Part shown: in pieces, positions 1 to 6,800 of the stretch
Layout of the letters: every line of letters starts with the position of its first letter
How positions within the stretch are numbered: the first letter of the stretch is position 1
Source of the DNA: Muribaculaceae bacterium
GTDB lineage: Bacteria > Bacteroidota > Bacteroidia > Bacteroidales > Muribaculaceae
DNA: 7,924 nt
Direction: 5' to 3'
Assembly: GCA_017545095.1 (NCBI GenBank)
Contig: JAFYCU010000147.1
Coordinates: 1 to 7,924, forward strand
Position numbers and translations under genes: made by a program
The notes under the pieces: model-generated
Database searches by the model: none
What the model saw: only the letters and a program-made list of their open reading frames with translations
Told to the model about the DNA's origin: nothing

Positions 1-158
1 ATGAATCCAATGTTCCACACTTTTGATACACCTTCGGGTGCCATGGGGATGGCGGTCACACTCTGCGACGGGTCTTGTAGAGGGCCAACAAACGAACAAT
101 TCGCTCATTGTCAAAGCTATGCAACCTGCGAAACTTGAATATTTTTAAATGCTATGCT

Positions 159-198
159 CTCGTGATTGGGTGATTCGCTCCGCTTATTCATCCACGAG
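159..198. repeat. Inverted repeat CTCGTG ... CACGAG
   Basis: CTCGTG at 159-164 faces CACGAG at 193-198. Allowing one bulged base, two more pairs (A and T) extend the stem inward to about eight pairs. The loop is about 24-28 bases. No T-run follows on either strand. A short stem with a long loop can arise by chance. Confidence 0.35.
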
Positions 199-237
199 AC
201 GCAGAAATTGCCCATTTGCGGAGGAATAGCACCACAC

Positions 238-281
238 TATTTGTCCGCGAACTCACATTTTTACCACTTCACGGACAAATA
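238..281. repeat. Inverted repeat TATTTGTCCG ... CGGACAAATA
   Basis: A perfect 10-bp inverted repeat (238-247 with 272-281) is extended, after one C/A mismatch, by GAA (249-251) facing TTC (268-270). The loop is 16 bases (252-267). No T-run follows on either strand, so it is not a typical terminator. It could be a protein-binding palindrome, the core of an interspersed repeat, or a recombination site. Nothing in the window identifies a matching recombinase. Confidence 0.6.
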
Positions 282-347
282 AGCGACAAAATATTTGGCG
301 GTTTGCCAGCGCGTGGTGACGCTCGACAGCCTATTCGAACCCTAACC

Positions 348-395
348 GAAGGCAACCCGATGACGTAGTTTGCGTTGCATCTCCAGATTGCCTTC
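348..395. repeat. Inverted repeat GAAGGCAA ... TTGCCTTC downstream of the epimerase gene
   Basis: GAAGGCAA at 348-355 pairs with TTGCCTTC at 388-395 around a 32-base loop. It lies 16 bases beyond the stop of the minus-strand epimerase gene, so its transcript could fold here. There is no U-tract. A role in 3'-end stability or processing is possible but not shown. Confidence 0.4.
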
Positions 396-410
396 AATGT
401 CGGAAAAACC

Positions 411-1544
411 TTAGAACAGGGGTTTGATGCCGATGCCGGGGCGGTCGTGGAGGGTGATTTTGCCGTTCACGACGGTCATGCCATCGAAGCGGTCGTTGGC
501 AATGAGCAGGTTGCCGTCAAGGTCGGCATAATCGACCACCGGCGAGAGGTTGGCGGCAGCCGTGACGGCGCACGACGTCTCGGTCATGCAGCCAATCATC
601 ACCTTCATGTCGAGTGCGCGGGCCAGCGTCACCATCTTGTGGGCCTCGTAGAGTCCGGTGCTCTTCATGAGCTTGATGTTGATGCCATCGTACACGCCCT
701 TGAAACGCACGATGTCGGGCAGTCGCTGGAAGGCCTCGTCGGCGATGATGGGCAGCGGACTGCGCTCGCGCAGCCATGCGGTCTCGTCAATCCACGTCTT
801 GTCGAAAGGCTGCTCCACAAACAAGCAGTTGCGCTCGGCGAGCCAGTGGCACATCTCCAAGGCATGCTCCTTGCTGTTCCATCCTTGGTTCACATCCACA
901 CAAATGGGCACATCGGGCATCATCTCGCGGATGATGTTGATGGTTTCCTGGTCTTTGTCGAGCCCCATCTTCACCTTGATGAGTTTGTAGGGCCGAGCCT
1001 CCTCCACCTTTTGGCGCACCACCTCCTCGGTATCGATGCCGATGGTGAAGCTGGTGACAGGCGTCTTGGCTGGGTTGTAGCCCCAGATTTTGTACCAGGG
1101 CTGTCCCATGATTTTGCCCAGCAGGTCGTGCAGGGCGATGTCGACGCTGGCCTTGGCGGCGCGGTTGTCGGGAGCCACCTGATCCACATAGGTGAGGATA
1201 TCCTCGATGCAGAAGGGGTCGTTTAACTGTCCCAGGTCGAGGCTTCCGAGGAATTTGGTCACACTCTCGACGCTCTCGCCCAGATAGGGCGGCATCGAGG
1301 CTTCGCCATAGCCAATCACCCCGTCGTATTCGAGCTGCACCTGCACATCGGGTGTGGTGGTGCGGCTGTAACGGGCCAGATTGAAGGCGTGGCGAAGTTT
1401 GAGTTCATAGGGAGCGAACGAGAGGTTAAGGCGTCCACTCTTGGCCACGCGGCGCGTGGGAGTCCCCAAGGCCGAGAACGACACCGGCGAAGCTGCAGCC
1501 AGCATCGTGAGGCCCGAGGCGGTAAGGAATTTTCTACGATTCAT
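411..1544 (-). CDS. Dipeptide epimerase, enolase superfamily (L-Ala-D/L-Glu epimerase type), exported
   Basis: A 377-residue enolase-superfamily protein of the muconate-lactonizing/dipeptide epimerase group. Family members invert the alpha carbon of the second residue of dipeptides such as L-Ala-D-Glu from murein, using two lysines and a bound Mg2+. Visible here are the KVK motif with K190/K192, metal ligands D217 (VDVNQ), E244 (VEQP) and D269 (ADEA), the second catalytic lysine K291 (NIKLMK), and the DLDG motif at 341-344, which in dipeptide epimerases binds the substrate amino group. Length is normal after the leader. The N-terminus (NRRKFLTASG, then a hydrophobic stretch to about residue 27) looks like a twin-arginine signal, so I infer export, whereas the classic E. 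coli and Bacillus enzymes are cytoplasmic. The ATG at 1544 is chosen because it starts exactly this leader. A seven-base tandem repeat sits immediately upstream and I see no consensus promoter in the 196-base gap. Exact substrate specificity is not readable. Confidence 0.9.
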   Translation of the reverse strand: MNRRKFLTASGLTMLAAASPVSFSALGTPTRRVAKSGRLNLSFAPYELKLRHAFNLARYSRTTTPDVQVQLEYDGVIGYGEASMPPYLGESVESVTKFLGSLDLGQLNDPFCIEDILTYVDQVAPDNRAAKASVDIALHDLLGKIMGQPWYKIWGYNPAKTPVTSFTIGIDTEEVVRQKVEEARPYKLIKVKMGLDKDQETINIIREMMPDVPICVDVNQGWNSKEHALEMCHWLAERNCLFVEQPFDKTWIDETAWLRERSPLPIIADEAFQRLPDIVRFKGVYDGINIKLMKSTGLYEAHKMVTLARALDMKVMIGCMTETSCAVTAAANLSPVVDYADLDGNLLIANDRFDGMTVVNGKITLHDRPGIGIKPLF

Positions 1545-1553
1545 ATTGGTTGG

Positions 1554-1612
1554 GAGTTTTCAGTTGTCAGTTGTCAGTTGTCAGTTATCAGTTTTCAGTT
1601 ATCAGTTTTCAG
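1554..1612. repeat. Heptamer tandem repeat (CAGTTNT)n upstream of the epimerase gene
   Basis: Seven full copies of a 7-bp unit run from 1561 to 1609: CAGTTGT three times, then CAGTTAT and CAGTTTT alternating twice. A partial copy (CAG) follows and an imperfect one (GAGTTTT, 1554-1560) precedes. On the coding strand of the epimerase this reads ACTGAAA, ACTGATA and ACTGACA units ending 9 bases before the start codon, so it occupies its 5' leader or promoter. Seven-base units resemble the short tandemly repeated repetitive sequences known in cyanobacteria and other bacteria. Copy number could vary by slippage. Confidence 0.9.
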
Positions 1613-1740
1613 CTCCGTTTTCCAGTCGGCCATCCAGCAAGCACATGTGCAGGTCGTACTTGATTCGGCCATCAGCCGCAGTGCGGCTCTACTTGTGAGT
1701 CCACCTCAATGGGGAGGCCAAGAGCTTGCTTCTTGGTTCT
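1613..1740. repeat. Hairpin-rich spacer between the protease and epimerase genes
   Basis: The spacer contains a perfect 10-bp palindrome GCACATGTGC (1641-1650), a 7-bp inverted repeat AGCCGCA/TGCGGCT with one central base (1674-1688), and a CCAAGA/TCTTGG stem with a 7-base loop (1718-1736). The last lies four bases beyond the protease stop. TCGGCCATC occurs twice in direct orientation (1626-1634, 1665-1673). None of the stems is followed by a T-run on the minus strand, so intrinsic termination of the protease transcript is not evident. No CAAAnnTA (the minus-strand promoter -7 box) is present. The protease and epimerase could therefore share a transcript. Confidence 0.55.
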
Positions 1741-4611
1741 TTATTGCGTGAGAATGATGTTGATGAGTGCGTTCACATCGGCAATATCGACTACATCATC
1801 GTCGGTGACGTAGGCGCGTGCGCCATAGTTCTCGGCACGATCCATTTCCAGAATCACATTGATGATGATGTTCACGTCGTCGATGTCGACAGCACCATCG
1901 CCATTCACATCGCCTTTGAGCATCGGAACCTCATCGCCAAAGGTAACGTGAGCCACCAGCAGGGGCTCGCCGGACGAACCCATGGTGAATGCCTCACCAG
2001 CCGATGTGGCATAGGTGGCATAGGCCACAATGTCGCGTATGCCTTGGGTGAACGTGGTGTCGGCAGTGAGGTGCAGGGTGTAGATCTGGCATGGATTAGC
2101 GGTAACGGCTGTGTGTGCCGCACTGCCTCCCGTGATGGTGTATCGCGGCCAGCGGGCCGATTGCGACAAGTTGTCGGTGAACGTGAGCACTGCGGCATCG
2201 GCTCCGGCCATGCCATAGATGCCCTCGTCATTGGCACAGGGCTTGAGTCCATCGGGCAATGTGACCACCAGCTGCACATCGGTGAAACTTGTGCCAGCGG
2301 GAAGGGTCATGGTAAGCGGCACAGCTATCACGCTGGCGGTGTCGGCCTCGGTGACTTTGAAGTCGGGTGCCGTAATGGTGCCTTGCGCTACGGCAGTGGA
2401 TGTGGGCACAATGCCCGTGAGAGCCACTGTGACCGGCTGCGCCAAGCCTCCACCAGCGATGGTGAGCGTGGCATCGTGGCGTCCCGCAGCGGTGGGACGA
2501 TAAGTGACCCTGACACTGGAGCCCCGCATGGCGGCAGCAGCGGTAACCGAGCTGGACGACAGTTTGTAGTACGAGGCTCCGCTGCCACTCAATGTGAGCG
2601 TGAGCGACTGAGTGAGGTTCTCGCCCAGGATGTTGAGCGTCTGGATGTTGGTGCTGCCCTGCGTGGTGGCACCAAAGTTGAGCAAATCGCCATTGAGCGG
2701 CTTGCTGAGCTCAGCCGGAAGCTGTCCCACAGTGAAAGGCGCATAACCGCCCCACACCTCGCCAGTGACGGGGTCGAGCAGCGACAGGTAGTAGGTGTGT
2801 CCCTCCTGGCCCTCAAAAGCACCATTGAACGTAACAGAGACCTGCTTGTTCACCGCCACACTGATATCGGTTGCTATCGTTGCCAGTGTGGTATAAGCAT
2901 CACCGTCGCAGTCCATGATGCACGCTGTGAGCGTACCGGTCCAGTCGGCTTCCTCGGCCTGTACCACGGCGGTTGCCTGCACATCATTGGCAGGCATGAC
3001 GGCCTTGTCGGGTGCGATGTCGGAAATCAGTGCGAGGCGTGCACGGCTCTCGGGTATCTCACCACTGAAATAGGCTGTTCCATCCACCACAGTCATGGTG
3101 AGATAGGGAGTGCTCACGGGACGCTTGAACAGACCGGGCTGCCCGTCGATGCTGTAGGCCGAATAGATGCGGTAAACGCCATTGGTGAGTCCAGTGGGCA
3201 ATGCACACGCCATGCCATTGGGCACGCCATAAGAGCTACCGATTGAGATGTCGCTGGCATTGATTTTCCACGTATGCGCCAGCACATGCTCTCCGGTGTC
3301 GTCGGTGACGGTGATACCCCACATGAGCGAGTTCCACGTGCCCTCGCCCAAGAACGTGACCCCCGACAGCTGGAAAGTGACGTTGCCACCCAATCGCTGC
3401 GAAACGGCATTGGTGGCGAAAGTGATGTTGTAGCCTTGCAGTTCATCGACGACCGGCACGCCCCCAGCATTGGGTTTGATACCGATAATGGCATCCTGGT
3501 CGCTGTTGTATCCGCCTTCCGAACCTCCAGTGCCTTGCGAGCTGGGATTCAGTGCCGAGCAAGCGAAATAGCCATCGCTGGTACCGCTCCAGCCCCAATT
3601 CACATGGAAATAGCCTCGAGTGTCATAGCCATCGAACACAAAGGCATGGGCACCATCGTCACTTGATCCGGCATAATACACCGGTCGGTGCGCATCGAGT
3701 TCGTCACGCAACATCTGTTCCCATACATCCAGGTCATAGAAGTCGCGCATCAAAAACTGCATGGTGGCATCGTAGTCGAAATAGGTTTTCAAGGCATGAA
3801 ACGCCTTGTATGACGATGTGCCGCTCGATGTTCCGTAGCTCATATCCTCGGCAATGCCCACATCGCTCATGAGCTTGGCCACGGCATCGGCCTGCGCAGT
3901 GCTGTAGCTGCCTTTGTAGCTGTTGAGCATCTGGCTCCATTGGTAGGTCGACTGGCTGAAATCGGCACTGAGGGTCTGCGTGTAGGATTCGCCCCAATAA
4001 CCTGGCGAGATGGTTGCCGTGTAGGTGTGACTGCCCTTGCCAGTGACGGGCCACTGGTGAAACTTCATGATTTGCGCGGTTGCCGTGGCCACGCAGCCGG
4101 TGGCACAATGTTGCGTGCCAAACCAGGTGCTGTAGGTGGGGCACTGGTTGTTGAATGGCTTGGTTTGGTCCCAGATGGTGCTCAGCAGCGGCGACACGCT
4201 AGTGGCGAGCTGCTGTGCCTTGCGTGGTTGTGTGCCGGGGTGCTGCCGCAGCCATTGGATTTCCTTTTGGTACTGTTCGAGCCACCACTTGGCGTTTTCG
4301 GGCAGCTGGTCGTAGTCGAACGAGCCACTGTTGCTATAGCCCAGCACCGGCAAAGCGGTGTCGTCGCCGGCCACCAGAATGTAGCCTTCATTGTTGCCGC
4401 GATTAAACACATAGTAGTCGGTGAGTCCGCCGCTGGCCTGTGCTTGGTGCGCCAGAGCCAATGTCGCGCCAGCTTGGGACGGGGCACGCATGGCTCCTCG
4501 ACTTGCAAACTGTTGTGCCAGGGCCTGTGCCTGCCCCACTCCGATGGATGCCGCCTGAGCCGACAAAACGCTCATAGCTGCAGCACATGTGATTGTGACT
4601 AATTTTTTCAT
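1741..4611 (-). CDS. Secreted C10-family (streptopain-like) cysteine protease with C-terminal dockerin-like module
   Basis: A 956-residue secreted protease. Residues 1-20 form a signal peptide (MKKLVTITCAAAMSVL..., cleavage near AQA). Residues 21 to about 135 match the position of the inhibitory C10 propeptide. The catalytic domain spans about 140-381: catalytic C173 in ATGCVATATAQIMK, catalytic H322 in GAHAFVFDGYD, and N338/W339 in HVNWGWSG. It closes with NPSSQGTGGSEGG...IIGIKP, which lines up with the end of streptococcal SpeB. After it come beta-rich segments: about 395-510, 525-630, 640-735 (LNFGATTQGS, a choice-of-anchor/ASH-like repeat) and 740-890 (cohesin-like). Residues 897-956 are dockerin-like. 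Its first calcium loop is intact (D901, N903, D905, D909, D912); the second is degraded (Y934 and T936 where D and N are expected). The zymogen is probably activated by cleavage after the propeptide. The target is unknown; related Bacteroidales enzymes act on host or dietary proteins. Transcription is likely from the consensus promoter at 4659-4690. Confidence 0.93.
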   Translation of the reverse strand: MKKLVTITCAAAMSVLSAQAASIGVGQAQALAQQFASRGAMRAPSQAGATLALAHQAQASGGLTDYYVFNRGNNEGYILVAGDDTALPVLGYSNSGSFDYDQLPENAKWWLEQYQKEIQWLRQHPGTQPRKAQQLATSVSPLLSTIWDQTKPFNNQCPTYSTWFGTQHCATGCVATATAQIMKFHQWPVTGKGSHTYTATISPGYWGESYTQTLSADFSQSTYQWSQMLNSYKGSYSTAQADAVAKLMSDVGIAEDMSYGTSSGTSSYKAFHALKTYFDYDATMQFLMRDFYDLDVWEQMLRDELDAHRPVYYAGSSDDGAHAFVFDGYDTRGYFHVNWGWSGTSDGYFACSALNPSSQGTGGSEGGYNSDQDAIIGIKPNAGGVPVVDELQGYNITFATNAVSQRLGGNVTFQLSGVTFLGEGTWNSLMWGITVTDDTGEHVLAHTWKINASDISIGSSYGVPNGMACALPTGLTNGVYRIYSAYSIDGQPGLFKRPVSTPYLTMTVVDGTAYFSGEIPESRARLALISDIAPDKAVMPANDVQATAVVQAEEADWTGTLTACIMDCDGDAYTTLATIATDISVAVNKQVSVTFNGAFEGQEGHTYYLSLLDPVTGEVWGGYAPFTVGQLPAELSKPLNGDLLNFGATTQGSTNIQTLNILGENLTQSLTLTLSGSGASYYKLSSSSVTAAAAMRGSSVRVTYRPTAAGRHDATLTIAGGGLAQPVTVALTGIVPTSTAVAQGTITAPDFKVTEADTASVIAVPLTMTLPAGTSFTDVQLVVTLPDGLKPCANDEGIYGMAGADAAVLTFTDNLSQSARWPRYTITGGSAAHTAVTANPCQIYTLHLTADTTFTQGIRDIVAYATYATSAGEAFTMGSSGEPLLVAHVTFGDEVPMLKGDVNGDGAVDIDDVNIIINVILEMDRAENYGARAYVTDDDVVDIADVNALINIILTQ

Positions 4612-4658
4612 CTTGATTATCTGGTAGGTTGAGTTTTTTCACTTTTACATCAAGTGTG

Positions 4659-4690
4659 CAAAATTAGTCAATAATCTTGGTATGCACAAA
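4659..4690 (-). promoter_or_regulatory. Bacteroidetes-type promoter of the C10 protease gene
   Basis: On the minus strand TTTG (4690-4687) is followed after 20 bases by TAATTTTG (4666-4659), matching the Bacteroidetes primary sigma consensus TTTG-N19-21-TAnnTTTG. The expected start of transcription is near 4653-4655, giving a leader of roughly 43 bases before the ATG at 4611. The -33 TTTG uses the last T residues of the upstream tRNA terminator's T-run. Confidence 0.75.
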
Positions 4691-4724
4691 AAAACGACGA
4701 CCTTTTCTCACGAGAAAGCCGCCG
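4688..4724 (-). terminator. Intrinsic terminator of tRNA-Val
   Basis: On the minus strand a stem formed by CGGCGGC (4724-4718) and GTCGTCG (4701-4695, with two G-U pairs) continues, past a two-base AG bulge on the 3' side, into TTTCT/AGAAA (4717-4713 with 4708-4704) closed by a CGTG loop. Seven Ts follow directly (4694-4688). This is a classic rho-independent terminator placed 33 bases after the tRNA. Confidence 0.8.
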
Positions 4725-4757
4725 AATGAAACATTTCGTATTGTAATGTCTGTCTTG

Positions 4758-4832
4758 TGGGTGCTACCTGATTCGAACAGGTGACCTCATCCCTGTCAAG
4801 GATGCGCTCTAAACCAGCTGAGCTAAGCACCC
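4758..4832 (-). tRNA. tRNA-Val (anticodon GAC)
   Basis: The full cloverleaf is visible: acceptor stem GGGTGCT/AGCACCC (4832-4826 with 4765-4759), D-stem GCTC/GAGC with a GG-containing loop, anticodon stem CATCC/GGATG around the loop TTGACAG (4799-4793), a five-base variable loop, and T-stem ACCTG/CAGGT with loop TTCGAAT. The anticodon GAC (4797-4795) reads the valine codons GUC and GUU. The discriminator base is A (4758). CCA is not encoded and must be added after transcription. The gene has its own promoter and terminator, so it is a single-gene unit. Confidence 0.96.
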
Positions 4833-4849
4833 AATCGCGAAATGCGGTG

Positions 4850-4880
4850 CAAAGGTATAACAATCTTTGCACATGGCAAA
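4850..4880 (-). promoter_or_regulatory. Promoter of tRNA-Val
   Basis: On the minus strand TTTG (4880-4877), a 19-base spacer, then TACCTTTG (4857-4850) match the Bacteroidetes consensus exactly. The predicted start lies about 12-14 bases ahead of the first tRNA base at 4832, implying a short 5' leader to be trimmed. Confidence 0.8.
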
Positions 4881-5013
4881 ACGAAGACCCGATTTTTATC
4901 ATTTTTTTGCAATTCGACATCGCCCGACACACAGGTAGCTCACCAGCCAGCTTTTTTATATTAAATAATGTGAAAAGCGTAAACAACACGGCAAAAAATT
5001 CGTCTAATAAGTG

Positions 5014-5021
5014 TAACTTTG
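5014..5021 (+). promoter_or_regulatory. Likely -7 box for the small-protein/cls operon
   Basis: TAACTTTG matches the Bacteroidetes TAnnTTTG box. No TTTG or TTG lies at the expected -33 distance (about 4989-4994 reads as GGCAA-type sequence), so only half of the consensus is present. The box ends nine bases before the ATG at 5031, which would give a leader of only about five bases. Confidence 0.5.
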
Positions 5022-5030
5022 CAACTGAAG

Positions 5031-5345
5031 ATGAAACGGGTATTATACATATTGCTCATCGGTGCTGCGATGGGATGGCCACAAGCGTTGCCAGCCGTCG
5101 ATGCCAGCGATGTGCGTGCACGCACCGAGGCGGTGGCTTCGGAAGCCGCAGTGCAGGGCGGTGTGGGGCAGATTGTGTTCACCGCCGGCGACAGCGATGC
5201 GGTGTTCAGCGTGTATGCCATCACGGGCCAGCTCCTGCGCTCGGTGAAGGTGCTGGCGGGCTCGCGAGCCACGGTGGACATGCCCAAGGGCTTTTACATC
5301 GTGCGCTGTGGCACCCGGTGGTCGCGCAAAGTGGTCGTGAGATGA
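5031..5345 (+). CDS. Small secreted protein resembling a type IX secretion C-terminal domain
   Basis: A 104-residue protein. Residues 1 to about 22 are a signal peptide (MKRVLYILLIGAAMG..., then ALPA). The rest, about 47-104, resembles the C-terminal sorting domain that type IX secretion cargo of Bacteroidetes carry: a beta-rich pattern with FSVYAITGQLL (59-69), then DMPKGFYIV (83-91) and a basic ending RKVVVR (99-104). Such domains normally sit at the end of a large cargo protein; here there is almost no cargo. The protein may be a remnant, a stand-alone beta-sandwich, or a small secreted factor. ATG 5031 is chosen because it gives the signal peptide directly; a TTG at 5019 in the same frame falls inside the promoter box. 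The stop codon overlaps the cls start as ATGA (5342-5345), indicating translational coupling. I do not know its function. Confidence 0.75.
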   Translation: MKRVLYILLIGAAMGWPQALPAVDASDVRARTEAVASEAAVQGGVGQIVFTAGDSDAVFSVYAITGQLLRSVKVLAGSRATVDMPKGFYIVRCGTRWSRKVVVR

Positions 5346-6796
5346 TTCTTGCCGAGATGTTCCCAAATGCCGACGCACTCTACAATGTCCTCTGGGCGTT
5401 GTATGCAGTGGTTGTTGTCGGTACCGTGGGGGTGATCATTGGCGAGAACCGCAATCCCGTGAAGTCGCTGGCATGGGTCACCGTGCTGCTGTTGCTGCCT
5501 GCGGTGGGGCTGGTGCTTTATTTTCTGTTTGGCCGTTCCATCAAGAAAATACACCTGATTTCGCGTAAGGACCTTCGCCGGTTGAACGCCTCCACCGAAT
5601 GCCCGGGCTTGCCTGCCGAGCTTCCCGATGACTTTTCGCCGCTTGCCCGGCGACAGGTTCGCTTGGCCAGGGAACTCACCGAGGCTCCGCTCTACGAGGG
5701 CAACCACATCGACATCTTCACCAACGGCAAAGAGAAATTCGATGCCCTCAAGCGCGACTTGCAGTTGGCTACTGACTACATCCACCTGCAATACTACATC
5801 TTCGAAAACGACACCATAGGCCATGAGATACGCGACATTCTGGTGAACAAAGCCCACGAGGGTGTGGAAGTGCGTGTGACCTACGACCATGTGGGGTCAT
5901 TCACCATCAATGCGGCCTTTTTCCAGCGTATGCGTCGCGAGGGTGTGGACGCCCATGCCTTTTTGCGACTTACATTCACCCAGCTGGCCAACCGTCTGAA
6001 CTGGCGCAACCACCGCAAATTGGTGGTGGTGGACGGTCGCGTGGGCTATATCGGAGGCATGAACATCGCCGACCGCTACGTGACTGGCTCACGCGGCGGC
6101 AAAGCGTGGCGCGACACTCACCTGCGCATCACCGGGCCTGCCGTGGCGGGTATGTGCCACACCTTTGCCGTCGACTGGAATTTCATGCGCCGCGAGCTGC
6201 TCACGCTGCCCATTCCGGCCATCGCCCCTCAGGCCGTGGCTCCGGGCAGCGACCGCGTGCAGGTGCTGCCCAGCGGACCCACAGGCCAGTGGAGCAACAT
6301 CATGACCGTGCTGCTCAAGGCCATTGCCGATGCCGAGCGCAGCGTGTGGATTCAGACCCCTTACTTCCTGCCCAACGATGCCCTGCTCAAGACGCTGCAA
6401 GCCACGGCGCTTGGTGGTGTGGACGTACGGTTGCTGCTGCCACGCAACAGCGATAGCCGCCTGCTGCGATTGGCAGCCGGCAGCTATCTCAAGGAATGCC
6501 TGCTGGCGGGCATCAAAGTCTATTTCTACGAACCCGCGATGCTACACAGCAAACTGATAGTGATCGACGATGATTTTGTGACCACGGGAAGTACCAATTT
6601 CGACTTCCGCAGCTTTGAGCACAACTTTGAGTGCAACGTGCTGGTTTACAGTCGTGAGTTCAACCAGCGCATGCGCACGGTGTTCCAGGCCGACCAGCGA
6701 CAGAGCACACGCATCATCCTGAGTCACTGGCGCCGGCGGCCATTGATGGTCAAGGCCGCCGAAAGCCTCGTGCGACTGCTAAGCCCCATCCTCTAA
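5342..6796 (+). CDS. cls: Cardiolipin synthase
   Basis: A 484-residue membrane-bound phospholipase D superfamily enzyme. Bacterial Cls joins two phosphatidylglycerols into cardiolipin plus glycerol at the inner membrane. Two membrane segments are visible (about 13-33 and 43-63), as in the usual N-terminal domain. Both HKD motifs are intact. The first has H224, K226, D231, then G238-G239-N241. The second has H402, K404, D409, then G416-S417-N419. Length is typical. The ATG at 5342 overlaps the stop of the upstream small secreted protein by four bases, so its translation is probably coupled to that protein. The next gene is convergent, with its stop codon 14 bases away. Some relatives in the same family use other phospholipid donors; the exact donor cannot be read from sequence. 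Confidence 0.95.
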   Translation: MILAEMFPNADALYNVLWALYAVVVVGTVGVIIGENRNPVKSLAWVTVLLLLPAVGLVLYFLFGRSIKKIHLISRKDLRRLNASTECPGLPAELPDDFSPLARRQVRLARELTEAPLYEGNHIDIFTNGKEKFDALKRDLQLATDYIHLQYYIFENDTIGHEIRDILVNKAHEGVEVRVTYDHVGSFTINAAFFQRMRREGVDAHAFLRLTFTQLANRLNWRNHRKLVVVDGRVGYIGGMNIADRYVTGSRGGKAWRDTHLRITGPAVAGMCHTFAVDWNFMRRELLTLPIPAIAPQAVAPGSDRVQVLPSGPTGQWSNIMTVLLKAIADAERSVWIQTPYFLPNDALLKTLQATALGGVDVRLLLPRNSDSRLLRLAAGSYLKECLLAGIKVYFYEPAMLHSKLIVIDDDFVTTGSTNFDFRSFEHNFECNVLVYSREFNQRMRTVFQADQRQSTRIILSHWRRRPLMVKAAESLVRLLSPIL

Positions 6797-6800
6797 CGGC

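Larger units (their letters stand above)
1..410. other. Gene-free left end with three inverted repeats
   Basis: No convincing gene lies here. A plus-strand frame is open from the first base to a TGA at 136-138 (45 codons). A minus-strand frame is open from an ATG at 108-106 (it reads MSELFVCW...) to the left edge. Either could be the end of a neighbouring gene or chance; I recognise neither. The remainder has stops in all frames and contains inverted repeats at 159-198, 238-281 and 348-395. The last lies just downstream of the epimerase stop but has no T-run, so I do not call it a terminator. The density of hairpins suggests an intergenic repeat element or a structured transcript, but this is inference. 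Confidence 0.45.

Noticed and set aside
320..345. Possible tRNA T-arm (GGTTCGAA-like on the minus strand)
   Set aside because: The flanking bases do not form a T-stem and no acceptor, D or anticodon stems are present.
375..1226. Plus-strand open frame of 283 codons over the epimerase
   Set aside because: It is antisense to a gene with every catalytic residue intact; composition (many H, V, D, G) is that of a shadow frame.
1726..3246. Long plus-strand open frame of 506 codons
   Set aside because: It is fully antisense to the well-supported C10 protease, has histidine- and glycine-rich composition typical of a shadow frame, and matches no family I know.
4781..5341. Upstream extension of the cls reading frame to 4781
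   Set aside because: It would run antisense through the tRNA-Val gene and its promoter and through the whole small secreted protein in another frame. The ATG at 5342 gives the normal family N-terminus.
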